Assembly: GCF_021395205.1 (NCBI RefSeq)
Contig: NZ_JAJVCS010000001.1
Span: 620,001 to 684,000 of the forward strand
DNA length: 64,000 nucleotides
Source: Polynucleobacter sp. IMCC 30228
GTDB lineage: Bacteria > Pseudomonadota > Gammaproteobacteria > Burkholderiales > Burkholderiaceae
Direction of reading: 5' to 3'
The notes under the pieces are model-generated. The model did no database searches, had not been told where the DNA came from, and saw only the letters and a program-made list of their open reading frames with translations. Below, piece after piece: positions 21,562 to 31,665 of the stretch. The position numbers and the translations under genes were made by a program. Position 1 is the first letter of the stretch; every line of letters starts with the position of its first letter.

Positions 21562-23649
21562 ATGACTAAGCTTACCCTGCCACCTAATCTGATAAAAATG
21601 GGCCTTGATAGCCCAATTGCACTGGTATTGCACCTGCCAGCGCGGTATGAAGACGAGACAGAGCTGTGGTCTATTGCCGAGGCGCTAGAGCGGGGCCGTT
21701 TTAGCTCGGTACAGACTCAGGGAACGGTGGTTGCATGCCAAGTCGTTTATCGTCCTCGGCGGCAGCTGCTCGTAACCATTGAGGACGAGACTGGTCGATT
21801 GCATCTACGCTGGCTTAATTTTTATCCTAGCCAACAAAAGCAAATGGCAGTCGGCGCTCATGTGCGCGTCCGGGGTGAAATTCGCGATGGGCATTTAGGG
21901 TCTGAAATGGTTCATCCCACTGTAAAAGTAGTCGCAGCGGATGCACCTTTGCCTAAAAGCTTAACCCCCGTCTATCCGGCGGCCGCAGGTGTAAGTCAAA
22001 CGGTCATTCGCAAAGCGGTAGCGCAAGCCTTAACTCATCCCACCATGCACACCTTCTTGGCTGATTTATTACCAGCTAAATTCATGGCAGAGTTATTACC
22101 AGGTAACGATTGGTACGCATTGATGCAGGCCATTCATTATTTGCATCAACCGCCTGCCGATGCTGATACACAAGCCTTATTAGAGCGCACTCATCCCGCT
22201 TGGCGACGAGTTCAGTTTGAAGAATTACTGGCGCAACAAATTTCTTTAAAACGTGCGCATGCCTTACGTCGGCAGCGCCGTGCCCCACAATTGCTAGCAG
22301 AGCCTAAGCCGTCAGGGAAGAAAACAAAAGATCAATCACTTGAGCAACAGTTGCTCGCAGTTTTACCGTTCAAGCTCACCCAAGCCCAGCAGCGCGTTTG
22401 GGCTGAAATTCAAACCGATTTAGCGCAACCCTTTCCAATGAATCGCTTATTGCAAGGTGATGTGGGTAGTGGCAAAACTATTGTTGCTGCCTTAGCTGCA
22501 GCGCGCGCCATCGATCAGGGTTTTCAGGCCACGGTCATGGCACCGACAGAAATTTTGGCAGAGCAACATTATTTAAAAATGCGCGAATGGTTTGAACCAT
22601 TAGGGATTGAAATTACTTGGTTAGCGGGTAGCTTAAAAGCTAAAGAAAAAAAAATAGCTCAAGCTAAAATTGACAGTGGGGCAGCCCAATTAATTGTTGG
22701 GACCCACGCCTTAATTCAAGATGCGGTGCATTTTGCCAACTTGGGGTTAGCAGTGATTGATGAACAACACCGTTTTGGTGTGCGTCAGCGGCTTGAAATT
22801 CAACAGCGAGTAGGTGCCGAGACTGTTTATTGTCATCAATTGATGATGTCTGCGACACCGATTCCCCGCACCTTAGCGATGACCTACTATGCCGATTTAG
22901 ATGTTTCGGTCATCGATGAATTACCCCCTGGAAGAAAGCCTATTACTACTAAGTTGATTAAATCGAGTCGTCGCTCCGAGGTCATCACTGGCTTACAGGA
23001 CTGGTTACAAAAAGGGCAGCAGGCGTATTGGGTGTGCCCTTTAATCGAAGAGTCAGAGGTGCTGCAACTGCAAACTGCGGAAGAAAGCTATACCCAATTA
23101 ACCCATGCATTACCGCAATTTAAAATTGGCCTGGTACATGGTCGCCTAAAGAGCGCGGAGAAGGCGGCGGTGATGGCCGCTTTTAAGGATAATCAAATTC
23201 AGTTATTAGTTGCCACGACGGTGATTGAAGTCGGTGTAGATGTACCTAATGCCGCGCTGATGGTGATTGAACATGCAGAGCGGTTCGGCTATGCCCAAAT
23301 TCATCAATTACGGGGGCGAGTCGGGCGAGGCTCGGCAGATTCAGTGTGTTTATTAATGTACGCTGAGCCGCTTTCGCTGGCAGCTAAGGAGCGCTTACAA
23401 ACACTGCGCGAAGTGGCTGATGGCTTTGTGATTGCGGAACGTGACTTGTCGCTTCGTGGACCTGGAGAACTGTTGGGCGCCAAGCAATCGGGTGATGGCA
23501 TGTTACGCTTTGTTGATTTGCAGCGTGATGCTTGGCTGGTAGAGTTAGCTCAACTTGCGGCAATGCGTATTTTGCAGGAACATCCCGAGCTAGTTGACCA
23601 ACAATTACAGCGCTGGCTTGGGGCCCGCGCGGAATTTTTAAAAGCTTGA
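21562..23649 (+). CDS. recG: ATP-dependent DNA helicase RecG
   Basis: A 695-residue helicase that regresses stalled replication forks and processes branched DNA. An N-terminal wedge/OB domain (about 50-150) precedes two RecA-like lobes: Walker A GDVGSGKT, the DEQH box IDEQHRFGVRQR, MSATPIPRTLAMTYY, and a C-terminal QLRGRVGRG followed by the TRG-like ERDLSLRGPGELLGAKQSG. I use the ATG at 21562. An in-frame ATG at 21526 would overlap the divergent queA start and adds an atypical N-terminus. It is followed by oxyR after 10 bases. Confidence 0.96.
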   Translation: MTKLTLPPNLIKMGLDSPIALVLHLPARYEDETELWSIAEALERGRFSSVQTQGTVVACQVVYRPRRQLLVTIEDETGRLHLRWLNFYPSQQKQMAVGAHVRVRGEIRDGHLGSEMVHPTVKVVAADAPLPKSLTPVYPAAAGVSQTVIRKAVAQALTHPTMHTFLADLLPAKFMAELLPGNDWYALMQAIHYLHQPPADADTQALLERTHPAWRRVQFEELLAQQISLKRAHALRRQRRAPQLLAEPKPSGKKTKDQSLEQQLLAVLPFKLTQAQQRVWAEIQTDLAQPFPMNRLLQGDVGSGKTIVAALAAARAIDQGFQATVMAPTEILAEQHYLKMREWFEPLGIEITWLAGSLKAKEKKIAQAKIDSGAAQLIVGTHALIQDAVHFANLGLAVIDEQHRFGVRQRLEIQQRVGAETVYCHQLMMSATPIPRTLAMTYYADLDVSVIDELPPGRKPITTKLIKSSRRSEVITGLQDWLQKGQQAYWVCPLIEESEVLQLQTAEESYTQLTHALPQFKIGLVHGRLKSAEKAAVMAAFKDNQIQLLVATTVIEVGVDVPNAALMVIEHAERFGYAQIHQLRGRVGRGSADSVCLLMYAEPLSLAAKERLQTLREVADGFVIAERDLSLRGPGELLGAKQSGDGMLRFVDLQRDAWLVELAQLAAMRILQEHPELVDQQLQRWLGARAEFLKA

Positions 23650-23659
23650 TAATTGCTCT

Positions 23660-24586
23660 ATGACCCTTACTGAACTCCGCTATATCGTTGCCGTAGCCCG
23701 CGAACGGCACTTTGGACGTGCTGCCGAAGCATGCCATGTTTCTCAACCTACTCTTTCGGTGGCAATTAAAAAATTAGAAGAAGAATTAGGTTCACAAATT
23801 TTTGAACGCACTAGCGCGGAAGTTGCTTTAACTGCAAATGGGGCGCTCATTGTGCAACAAGCACAACGGGTCTTGGAGGAGGCGAAGGCCTTGAAGCATC
23901 TTGCGAAGCATGGCCAAGATCCTTTGGCGGGCCCAGTTCGCTTGGGCGCGATTTATACCATTGGACCTTATTTGTTGCCGAGTTTAGTGCGCGTAGCGCG
24001 GGAAACTTTGCCCCACGCACCTTTATTCTTAGAAGAAAACTTTACGGTGCGATTGTTGGAAATGCTGCGTCAAGGTAATTTAGATTGTGCAGTCTTAGCT
24101 GACCCTTTTCCCAGTGTAGGGTTAGATAGTATTGATTTGTACGACGAACCTTTTTTAGTGGCGATTCCCAAAGGCCATCCTTGGGAGCAGTTAGCAGAGA
24201 TCGGTCATGAAGAATTGAAAGAACAAAATACCTTACTCTTGGGGGCGGGGCATTGTTTTCGCGATCATGTGCTCGGCGTTTGTCCTGAGTTGAATCGCTT
24301 TGGCGGAAATTCAATGGATGGCGAGCAGCGCAATTTTGAAGGCTCGTCGCTCGAGACAATTCGGCAAATGGTTGCGGGGGGTATTGGTATAACCGTCTTA
24401 CCACGCACTTCCGTAACTGATCCTAAAACCCAAGAAGGCCTCATTCGTTATTTACCTTTTGCCGCACCTATTCCCACTAGGCGAGTAAGCTTGGTGTGGC
24501 GCAAAAGCTATCCGCGCGTCGCGCTCATGAAAATTTTGGCGCAGACTATTCAAGCTTGTGAGTTACCTGGAGTGAGGGCAATCTAA
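23660..24586 (+). CDS. oxyR: hydrogen peroxide-sensing LysR regulator OxyR
   Basis: A 308-residue LysR-type activator. The HTH spans about residues 1-60 ([26 protein letters not shown]). The redox pair is intact: C199 and C208 in [16 protein letters not shown], the same numbering as the E. coli disulfide switch, with the following [19 protein letters not shown] also conserved. It should activate peroxide defence genes on oxidation. It sits between recG and ubiA with 10- and 2-base gaps, so it appears to be part of that operon rather than divergent from a catalase or peroxidase gene. Assignment rests on the two cysteines and surrounding sequence. Confidence 0.93.
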   Translation: MTLTELRYIVAVARERHFGRAAEACHVSQPTLSVAIKKLEEELGSQIFERTSAEVALTANGALIVQQAQRVLEEAKALKHLAKHGQDPLAGPVRLGAIYTIGPYLLPSLVRVARETLPHAPLFLEENFTVRLLEMLRQGNLDCAVLADPFPSVGLDSIDLYDEPFLVAIPKGHPWEQLAEIGHEELKEQNTLLLGAGHCFRDHVLGVCPELNRFGGNSMDGEQRNFEGSSLETIRQMVAGGIGITVLPRTSVTDPKTQEGLIRYLPFAAPIPTRRVSLVWRKSYPRVALMKILAQTIQACELPGVRAI

Positions 24587-24588
24587 TT

Positions 24589-25440
24589 TTGTCCCGCTTA
24601 AAAGCCTATATACAACTGATACGCTTAGATAAGCCAGTTGGTATTTTGTTGCTTTTATGGCCCACTTTGTGGGCACTCTTTTTAGCTAGCGGCGGTTGGC
24701 CAAAGTGGGATTTATTATTGATTTTTGTTCTCGGTACCGGACTAATGCGCAGCGCAGGTTGCGCCATGAATGATTTTGCTGATCGTGATTTTGATCGGCA
24801 TGTTGAGCGCACCCGTGAGCGCCCTTTAACTAGTGGAAAAATTGGCGCGGCCGAAACCCTATTTCTGGCGGCTGGATTAGCCGTCGCAGCGTTTATATTA
24901 ATTCAACCCCTCAATACGCTAACTAAATTACTCTCGGTGTTGGCTTTATTAGTGGCAATTATCTATCCCTTTACTAAACGTTTTTTTGCGATTCCACAGG
25001 CTGTACTGGGAATTGCTTTTGGTTTTGGGATTCCGATGGCCTATGCGGCTGTACAAAACCAAGTGCCCATTGAGGCCTGGATTTTATTAGTGGGAAATGT
25101 TTTTTGGGCTATTGCCTATGACACTGCTTATGCAATGGTAGATCGTGAGGATGATCTTCGTTTAGGCTTACGCACTTCGGCCATTACCTTTGGCCGGTTT
25201 GAAGTAAAGGCCATCGGCTTTAGTTATGCAGTCTTGCTAATAGCCCAGCTTTGGGTTGCGCACTTAGCGCAGTTAAGTGCCTATTTTTATCTTGGCTGGC
25301 TAGCTGCTTTAGCTTGCGCGATTTATGAGTTGCGTTTAGTTTCCAGCCGCGAAAGACAGCATTGTTTTGCAGCCTTTCGGCACAATAATTGGCTTGGTGC
25401 TTGTTTATTTTTAGGCATTGTTGCTGGTTTATTGGCTTAA
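24589..25440 (+). CDS. ubiA: 4-hydroxybenzoate octaprenyltransferase
   Basis: A 283-residue membrane prenyltransferase that attaches the polyprenyl tail in ubiquinone synthesis. The two Asp-rich magnesium/diphosphate motifs are NDFADRDFD (about 62-70) and [12 protein letters not shown] (about 177-188). Eight or nine hydrophobic helices surround them. It starts with TTG two bases after the oxyR stop, with GAGGG about 12 bases upstream, and lacks a nearby alternative ATG. It overlaps the convergent proC by 12 bases. The chorismate lyase partner ubiC is not in the window. Confidence 0.95.
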   Translation: MSRLKAYIQLIRLDKPVGILLLLWPTLWALFLASGGWPKWDLLLIFVLGTGLMRSAGCAMNDFADRDFDRHVERTRERPLTSGKIGAAETLFLAAGLAVAAFILIQPLNTLTKLLSVLALLVAIIYPFTKRFFAIPQAVLGIAFGFGIPMAYAAVQNQVPIEAWILLVGNVFWAIAYDTAYAMVDREDDLRLGLRTSAITFGRFEVKAIGFSYAVLLIAQLWVAHLAQLSAYFYLGWLAALACAIYELRLVSSRERQHCFAAFRHNNWLGACLFLGIVAGLLA

Positions 25441-26286
25441 TTCATCACCCAATTCTTTGCCTCTTTTAGCGGCCGCCTCTAGCGCCTTTTCTAAAATAGT
25501 TTGCCATTGTTGATTTTCTAACACTGCAAGTGCTGCCGCCGTAGTGCCGCCTTTAGATGTCACCTTATTGCGCAGAGTGGCAGCTGAATCGCTCGACTGT
25601 TGTGCTAATGCAGTTGCGCCAGATAAAGTGGCATAAGCCAATTGACGGGCAATTGCACTGCTTAAACCGAGCTTTTCTCCGCCAGCCTGCAGGGCTTCGA
25701 GAAAAGCGAAGACATAGGCCGGACCACTGCCGGATAGAGCTGTTACCGCATCCATTAGGCCTTCGTCGCTCAGCCAAAGGCTTTGACCAACCGCATTACA
25801 AATGAGTTCAACCCTTTCCCGCCCCTTCGTATTGACCGCACTCGTAGCAAATAGCGCAGTGATACCTTGGCCAATTAAGGCCGGTGTATTAGGCATCGCC
25901 CGAATACATAAGGGATGCACTAACCATTTTGACATATCAGCTAAACGAATACCCGCAGCAATACTAAGGACCAAAGCAGCACTGTGCTTTTTTAAGATAG
26001 GCTGTAAGCTAAAGGCGGCCGTTTTGAAATCCTGAGGTTTAACTGCTAATACCAGAATATGATCTGCATTAGTTTCGAGTAAAACATCTGCGGCGCTCTC
26101 GAGTGTGGTCAGCTGAAAATCTGCGTGGAGTTTTTCACGCGTTGGTGCATACGCATCAACCACTTGAATTTGCTGGGCTAGAAAACCATGTTGGAGTAGG
26201 CCACTAATAAGTGCGCGTCCCATATTACCACCACCAATAAAAGTGATACGCATATTAGGGTGCAATGGTTTAGCAGAATTTGTCAT
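25429..26286 (-). CDS. proC: pyrroline-5-carboxylate reductase
   Basis: A 285-residue enzyme for the last step of proline synthesis. The Rossmann motif [15 protein letters not shown] lies near residues 16-30. The C-terminal dimer and active-site segment includes [17 protein letters not shown] and [16 protein letters not shown]. The first 11 residues may be dispensable, since an internal ATG at 26253 begins [12 protein letters not shown], the usual family start; I kept the longer form. It follows yggS in the order common to many proteobacteria (yggS-proC), 18 bases apart. Confidence 0.96.
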   Translation of the reverse strand: MTNSAKPLHPNMRITFIGGGNMGRALISGLLQHGFLAQQIQVVDAYAPTREKLHADFQLTTLESAADVLLETNADHILVLAVKPQDFKTAAFSLQPILKKHSAALVLSIAAGIRLADMSKWLVHPLCIRAMPNTPALIGQGITALFATSAVNTKGRERVELICNAVGQSLWLSDEGLMDAVTALSGSGPAYVFAFLEALQAGGEKLGLSSAIARQLAYATLSGATALAQQSSDSAATLRNKVTSKGGTTAAALAVLENQQWQTILEKALEAAAKRGKELGDELSQ

Positions 26287-26304
26287 TAAGCTTTAATTCT
26301 AGCG

Positions 26305-27018
26305 CTAATTGCGCTGGCCAAAAATGGCAGTGCCAATGCGCACTAGGGTGCTGCCCTCAGTGATGGCGGCCTCTAAATCATCTGACATGCCCATGGAGAG
26401 AGTATCGAAATGGGCATAAGCAAGATTACCAAGGCGCGCGGTCGCTAACTCGGTAAAACATTGCCGTAATTGGGCGCAAGCTCTCGCCTGTATCACTGGA
26501 TTTGCGCTAGGAGCCGGAATTGTCATGAGGCCCCGAAGGCAAATGGCTGGAAGTTGAGCTACTAAGTCACAGAGTTCAGCAACTTCATGGGGCGCTACAC
26601 CGCCTTTAGTAGTTTCGCCGCTAAGATTAACTTGTACACAGACCTGTAGAGGTTGCAATTGGGGCTCATTCAGTCTTTGCGCTGAAAGTCGCTGCGCAAT
26701 CTTGGGACGATCAATACTATGTACCCAGTCAAACAAGTTTGCTACTTCTTTGGTTTTATTACTCTGTAGGGGGCCAATAAAATGCCATTCTAAATTTTGT
26801 CTCAGGTCGGCAAGTGCAATAATTTTTTCGCTCGCTTCTTGCGCATAATTTTCGCCAAAAGCGTGTTGCCCAGCAGCAAAAGCCTCACGGATAAGGGCCA
26901 CAGGTACAGTTTTACTGACAGCTAGTAAGTTGATATTGCTTGGTAAGCGACCTGCTGCTGCAGCAGCTTCGCTGATGCGCTGATGGATAATTTCAAGCCG
27001 CTGCGCAATCGAGCTCAT
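26305..27018 (-). CDS. yggS: YggS family PLP homeostasis protein
   Basis: A 237-residue TIM-barrel protein that binds pyridoxal 5'-phosphate. The PLP lysine is in INLLAVSKTVP (about K36). GENYAQEA, WHFIGPLQSNKTK and SMGMSDDLEAAI are diagnostic. It has no known enzymatic activity and is thought to buffer PLP. Its start overlaps the glcF stop by 4 bases (ATGA), so it is translated as part of the glcDEF-yggS-proC operon. Confidence 0.96.
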   Translation of the reverse strand: MSSIAQRLEIIHQRISEAAAAAGRLPSNINLLAVSKTVPVALIREAFAAGQHAFGENYAQEASEKIIALADLRQNLEWHFIGPLQSNKTKEVANLFDWVHSIDRPKIAQRLSAQRLNEPQLQPLQVCVQVNLSGETTKGGVAPHEVAELCDLVAQLPAICLRGLMTIPAPSANPVIQARACAQLRQCFTELATARLGNLAYAHFDTLSMGMSDDLEAAITEGSTLVRIGTAIFGQRN

Positions 27019-28340
27019 TGACGGGAAGAATTTTTTGCCTGAATCAGTTGGTCTACAATTTCAACCCAATGCACCACAGGATTTGATTCTTGTTGTAAAT
27101 GCGTAATGCAACCGACGTTGGCGGAAACAATGACTTTTGCCCCGCTTTCTGCGCAAGCCGTATTGAGATTGACTAATTTTTGCTGACGTAATTGTGCTGA
27201 TAACTCGGGCTGCAAAATTGAATAGGTGCCTGCCGAACCGCAACACAGATGGCTATCTGCGCATAAAGCAACTTGCACACCCAGACTAGATAATAAGCGT
27301 TCGATATTGAGGCGAATTTGCTGACCATGCTGAAGCGTGCAAGGCGGGTGGTACACAACCCCAGGCTTTTTATCGCTACCTATTAAGCCTTCTAATTGCG
27401 GAGCAAAAGCCGGCAAAACTTCAGAGAGATCTTTGCATAATTTAGAAATAGTTTTGGCTTTGTCGGCATACTGCGGATCGCCGCGTAACAAGTGACCATA
27501 GTCGCTAACCATGGCGCCACACCCAGATGCGGTCATCACAATGGCTTCGATAGGTTTGCCATTGAGGCTGGGTTCCAGGCCCATTACATAGGGCCACCAA
27601 GCATCAATATTGCGACGCGCATCTGCTAAGCCACCTTCTTGATGATTCAGGTGATGGCGCAACGCTCCGCAACATCCAGCTTTGGTAGCGCTAACTAAGT
27701 TAATACCAACGGCATCGAGTACGCGGGCAGTTGCGGAATTAATATTAGGCAACATGGCTGGTTGCACACAGCCCTCTAAGACGAGCATAGTGCGCGCATG
27801 ACGAAGTGGCTGAGTGATGGGACGAGCATGAGGATCAATTTGTTGAGATATACCAAACTGATCAAGTGGACTTTTGAGGGCAGGAATTTTTCTTTTAAGC
27901 TCTAAGGGCATCAGTGGACGAAAGATTCGCCCTAAATTGATTGCTGAATTAAAGAGCCAGGGACGCGTCAATACCTCGCGTAATAACCAGCGCGTCACTC
28001 GCTCTTTGAAAGGCCGCGGCGGGGTTTCAGTTTCTGCCCATTGGCGACCGATATCCAATAAATTACCGTATTGAACTCCACTTGGGCAGGTCGTTTCGCA
28101 ACTCAGACAAGTAAGACATCGATCTAAATGCAAACGGGTTTTTTCGGTTGGTGCACTACCCTCAGCCATCTGTTTAATGAGATAAATTCGCCCACGAGGA
28201 CTATCTAATTCATCACCAAGTAGTTGATAGGTTGGACAAGTGGCACCACAAAATCCACAATGAACGCATTGGGCCAAAAGTTTGGCGGCTTCAATGCCCG
28301 CAGTTGTACTTGCTAAATGAGGAGCTAGTTCGGTATGCAT
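27015..28340 (-). CDS. glcF: glycolate oxidase iron-sulfur subunit
   Basis: A 441-residue electron-transfer subunit. Two 4Fe-4S motifs are visible: CVHCGFCGATCP and CLTCLSCETTCP, within the first 100 residues. The C-terminal half carries two CCG domains (GCCGALRHHL and LCCGSAGTYS). I start at the ATG at 28340, with TAAGG 8 bases upstream and MHTELAP aligning to the E. coli start. An ATG 33 bases upstream would run into glcE. It passes electrons from GlcD/GlcE towards the quinone pool. Confidence 0.95.
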   Translation of the reverse strand: MHTELAPHLASTTAGIEAAKLLAQCVHCGFCGATCPTYQLLGDELDSPRGRIYLIKQMAEGSAPTEKTRLHLDRCLTCLSCETTCPSGVQYGNLLDIGRQWAETETPPRPFKERVTRWLLREVLTRPWLFNSAINLGRIFRPLMPLELKRKIPALKSPLDQFGISQQIDPHARPITQPLRHARTMLVLEGCVQPAMLPNINSATARVLDAVGINLVSATKAGCCGALRHHLNHQEGGLADARRNIDAWWPYVMGLEPSLNGKPIEAIVMTASGCGAMVSDYGHLLRGDPQYADKAKTISKLCKDLSEVLPAFAPQLEGLIGSDKKPGVVYHPPCTLQHGQQIRLNIERLLSSLGVQVALCADSHLCCGSAGTYSILQPELSAQLRQQKLVNLNTACAESGAKVIVSANVGCITHLQQESNPVVHWVEIVDQLIQAKNSSRQ

Positions 28341-28350
28341 TTGGCTGGCC

Positions 28351-29523
28351 TTAAGCCATGCGACCAGTGGCAAAAATGCCCGCTGGATCGAAGGCTTGGC
28401 GTAAGTGCTGTTGAACTGTTGCTAGCCCAACAGTTAGTGGGTTTTCGCTTAATAGTGTAAAGCGTTGCGAATTTACGGTAGAGGCGTTACTGACCTTAAA
28501 TTGGCTTGCATGTCCACCCTGTGTCAAAGCTAATTTTTTAAGTACTGCGAAACAAGCTGGATCACTCGGGCCTTGCCACCAACGTTCTTGACCATGCCAT
28601 TCGAGGACTAACGAATTCAATTTACTTTCTGGAAACTGTAAAGGAGGACAAGCAGCAGGTAAGGCTAAGCGATAGAGTACTTGCTCTGGATCTGCTATGT
28701 TGAAACACGGTAAATCTTGTTCACGCAAGTCTTGCCAAAATTGCGTCGCAACAGCTGGGGGAACTTCGCTGGCACCAATGGCAGAGGTGATCATTGCGCT
28801 GGCAGAACTTACTGCGGCATGGGCTCCCGCTAAACGAATGCTTAACTCACCCTCATGTTGCACATTACTCGCACCAATCCAGGCGCTCGCTGAAAGCGGT
28901 AGAGGCTGTCCAGCCCACTCATTCAGTCGCTTAAGTGCTTGTGCTTGCGAAATCATAGCGCGCAATGTAAGGCTTGCAGCCGGCTTGGGCAATACCTTTA
29001 CCGAGGCTTCGAGTAATAAAGCCAAGGTACCAAGAGAACCAGGCAGTAAACGGGAAATGTCATAGCCGGCAACATTCTTCATCACTTTACCGCCAAAGCT
29101 AAGGTCTTCACCGCGCCCATCCATTAAGCGTACGCCAAGTACATAATCTCTTAAATTTCCAGCGCTAATTCGAGCGGGCCCTGCCAAACCAGCGGCAATT
29201 GCACCGCCAAAGGTGGCCTTGTCACCAAAGTGCGGTGGTTCAAAAGCCAAGACCTGATTACGCTCTGCTAAAGCCAGTTCAATTTCTTGCAAAGGAGTAC
29301 CAGCGCAAGCAGTAATCACTAATTCTTCAGGCTGATAATCCAGAATTCCCTGATAAGTGGTGGTACTCAACTTGGGGTAGTTATTCGGATTACCGTACCA
29401 ATTTTTGGTCGCGCCTCCCTCAATAGAAAGAGGCGTTTGATTTTTTTTGGCAGCAAGAATTTGCTCGCGAAATGCGTTGACACTATTTTGCATAAGGCTG
29501 CTATCTGCAACTGCAGCTGACAT
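28351..29523 (-). CDS. glcE: glycolate oxidase FAD-binding subunit
   Basis: A 390-residue FAD/PCMH-domain subunit, a paralogue of GlcD. LSIEGGATKNWYGNP and ATFGGAIAAGLAGPARISAG match the nucleotide-binding segments, and GGKVMKNVAGYDISRLLPGS is the GlcE signature. The C-terminus FDPAGIFATGRM is typical. The start codon shares one base with the glcD stop (TAATG), which implies coupled translation. Confidence 0.95.
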   Translation of the reverse strand: MSAAVADSSLMQNSVNAFREQILAAKKNQTPLSIEGGATKNWYGNPNNYPKLSTTTYQGILDYQPEELVITACAGTPLQEIELALAERNQVLAFEPPHFGDKATFGGAIAAGLAGPARISAGNLRDYVLGVRLMDGRGEDLSFGGKVMKNVAGYDISRLLPGSLGTLALLLEASVKVLPKPAASLTLRAMISQAQALKRLNEWAGQPLPLSASAWIGASNVQHEGELSIRLAGAHAAVSSASAMITSAIGASEVPPAVATQFWQDLREQDLPCFNIADPEQVLYRLALPAACPPLQFPESKLNSLVLEWHGQERWWQGPSDPACFAVLKKLALTQGGHASQFKVSNASTVNSQRFTLLSENPLTVGLATVQQHLRQAFDPAGIFATGRMA

Positions 29524-31019
29524 TAAAAGCGCTCCAACTCTGGGTGGGGTAGAATTCCGCCGCTAATACGCATGCGTCCATATTCAGCACAACGATTTAG
29601 TGTCGGGATGCCTTTATCGGGGTTTAATAATAGGTCGGGATCAAAGGCGGCTTTAACCCCCCAAAACATCTCGCGCTCAGCTTCGCCAAATTGCACGCAC
29701 ATTGAATTAATTTTTTCGATGCCAACACCATGTTCGCCAGTGATGGTTCCACCTAGTTCAACGCAAGCTTCTAGGATATCAGTACCAAATTCTTCAGCGC
29801 GATGCCATTCCTCAATATCAGCGCCATTAAACAAAATCAGCGGGTGCATATTGCCATCGCCTGCATGAAAAACATTTAAGCAACCTAAGCGATATTTCAC
29901 TTCCATTGCTTTGATGCGGCGTAATAGGGTAGCAATATGGCGACGGGGAATAGTGCCATCCATGCAGTAATAGTCGGCAGCGATTCGGCCAGCAGCTGGG
30001 AAGGCATTTTTTCTGCCACTCCAAAAGCGCAGCCGTTCAGTTTCATTTTCTGAAACCTGAATGCGGCTTGCTCCAGCACTTTCTAAGACTGCAACCATGC
30101 GGGCAATTTCTTCGCCGACTTCTTCAGGCGTACCGTCAGATTCGCACAGCAAAATAGCTTCAGCATTAAGGTCGTATCCGGCATGAACAAATTCTTCAAC
30201 CGCACGCGTAGTGGCTTTGTCCATCATCTCTAAACCAGCAGGAATAATGCCTGCGGCGATAATAGCGGCTACGGCATTACCACCTTTTTCAATATCGGCA
30301 AAGCTAGCCATAATGACTCTGGCAAGCTGCGGTTTGGGTACGAGTTTTACAGTGACCTCAGTCACGATTCCCAGCATCCCTTCGCTACCAATCAAGATCG
30401 CTAATAAATCAAGACCAGGTACGTCCGGTGCTAAGCCACCAAATTCAACCACCTCGCCATTCATTAAAACCACTCGTATGCGTAAAACGTTTTGTAGTGT
30501 CAGACCATATTTTAGGCAATGGACACCACCCGAATTTTCACTAACATTACCGCCAATTGAGCAAGCAATTTGCGAAGACGGATCGGGAGCGTAATATAAG
30601 TTGAGATGAGCCACGGCCTCGGAAATTGCTAAATTACGCACGCCAGGTTGAACAGTAGCAGTTCGAGAGAAAGGGTCAATTGCCAATATTTTTTTTAACT
30701 TACTCAGAGAAAGTACTAAACCTTGGGCAATTGGCATGGCCCCACCAGAGAGTCCGGTACCAGAACCCCGCGGCACAATTGGCACCTGCAATTGATGACA
30801 GACCTTGAGAATGGCAATGACTTGAGCTTCAGTTTGAGGTAAAGCCACCGCTAAAGGCATTCGGCGATAGGCTGCCAAGCCATCACACTCATAGGGAATA
30901 GTATCTTCGGGGAGCCACAGGAGTTGATCTTCAGCGAGGATTGGCTTGAGCGCGGCCACTAGCTCTGCTTGGCGCACGGTAATGGCAAGTTCTTCAGCAA
31001 GTGGATTAATTGCGTTCAT
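29523..31019 (-). CDS. glcD: glycolate oxidase catalytic FAD subunit
   Basis: A 498-residue flavoprotein that oxidises glycolate (and D-lactate-like acids) to glyoxylate. The PCMH FAD domain includes VPRGSGTGLSGGAMP and YYAPDPSSQIACSIGGNVSENSGGVHCLKYG. The C-terminal cap holds NVFHAGDGNMHPLI and GTITGEHGVG, with active-site His residues. Length matches E. coli GlcD (499). It heads the glcD-glcE-glcF-yggS-proC operon. No glcC regulator is adjacent. Divergent from the adenosyltransferase gene with a 33-base gap. Confidence 0.97.
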   Translation of the reverse strand: MNAINPLAEELAITVRQAELVAALKPILAEDQLLWLPEDTIPYECDGLAAYRRMPLAVALPQTEAQVIAILKVCHQLQVPIVPRGSGTGLSGGAMPIAQGLVLSLSKLKKILAIDPFSRTATVQPGVRNLAISEAVAHLNLYYAPDPSSQIACSIGGNVSENSGGVHCLKYGLTLQNVLRIRVVLMNGEVVEFGGLAPDVPGLDLLAILIGSEGMLGIVTEVTVKLVPKPQLARVIMASFADIEKGGNAVAAIIAAGIIPAGLEMMDKATTRAVEEFVHAGYDLNAEAILLCESDGTPEEVGEEIARMVAVLESAGASRIQVSENETERLRFWSGRKNAFPAAGRIAADYYCMDGTIPRRHIATLLRRIKAMEVKYRLGCLNVFHAGDGNMHPLILFNGADIEEWHRAEEFGTDILEACVELGGTITGEHGVGIEKINSMCVQFGEAEREMFWGVKAAFDPDLLLNPDKGIPTLNRCAEYGRMRISGGILPHPELERF

Positions 31020-31052
31020 CGGACTATTTTAGCCATTTACTTATAATCAGGT

Positions 31053-31619
31053 ATGGGTAATCGACTTTCAAAAATAGCTACTCGCACAGGCGACGCAGGG
31101 ACCACCGGATTAGGCGATGGTAGTAGGGTCGATAAAGACCACAATCGAATTTGTGCAATGGGTGATGTCGATGAGTTGAACTCAGAAATTGGGGTCCTGA
31201 TGACTGAGACATTGCCCCCCGCGATTGCCACTGAAATGCTCGCTTTATTTTTACGGATCCAGCATGATTTATTCGATTTGGGAGGTGAATTATGTATACC
31301 CAATTACACCTTATTAAAGGCTGAGCAGGTTGAGCAACTCGACATTTGGTTAAAACAGTACAACGCTAGCTTACCGCCACTAACCGAATTTATTTTGCCT
31401 GGAGGAACGCGCGCAGCTGCACAAGCCCACGTTTGTCGAACAGTTTGTCGGCGAGCAGAGCGTTCAATTGTGAAGCTAGGATGGGATGAGCCGATTCACG
31501 ATGCACCACGTCAATATGTTAATCGACTCTCCGATTTATTATTTGTCTTGGCACGCGTACTAAATCGCGCTGCTGGCGGCACAGATATTTTGTGGAAAAA
31601 TCAAAACACGCCAAGCTAA
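31053..31619 (+). CDS. PduO-type cob(I)alamin adenosyltransferase
   Basis: A 188-residue helical-bundle enzyme that adenosylates cobalamin for B12-dependent enzymes. ATP-binding residues sit in SKIATRTGDAGTTGLGDG (about 6-23), and DVDELNSEIG and the C-terminal VCRRAERSIVKL, RQYVNRLSDLLFVLAR are the family signatures. Divergent from glcD and convergent with aroG. No other cobalamin genes are here. Also called MMAB or PduO type; not the CobA/BtuR type. Confidence 0.95.
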   Translation: MGNRLSKIATRTGDAGTTGLGDGSRVDKDHNRICAMGDVDELNSEIGVLMTETLPPAIATEMLALFLRIQHDLFDLGGELCIPNYTLLKAEQVEQLDIWLKQYNASLPPLTEFILPGGTRAAAQAHVCRTVCRRAERSIVKLGWDEPIHDAPRQYVNRLSDLLFVLARVLNRAAGGTDILWKNQNTPS

Positions 31620-31665
31620 TCTTGGCCGCAATTGCGACCAGCACTAATTTACGCACTACCCGTTT

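Noticed and set aside
27015-28373. Longer glcF start at 28373
   Set aside because: It would overlap the glcE end by 23 bases; ATG 28340 has a good ribosome site and matches family N-termini.
31628-31637. Palindrome CGCAATTGCG between the adenosyltransferase gene and aroG
   Set aside because: Only 10 bases and without a T-run, so neither a convincing terminator nor a likely operator.
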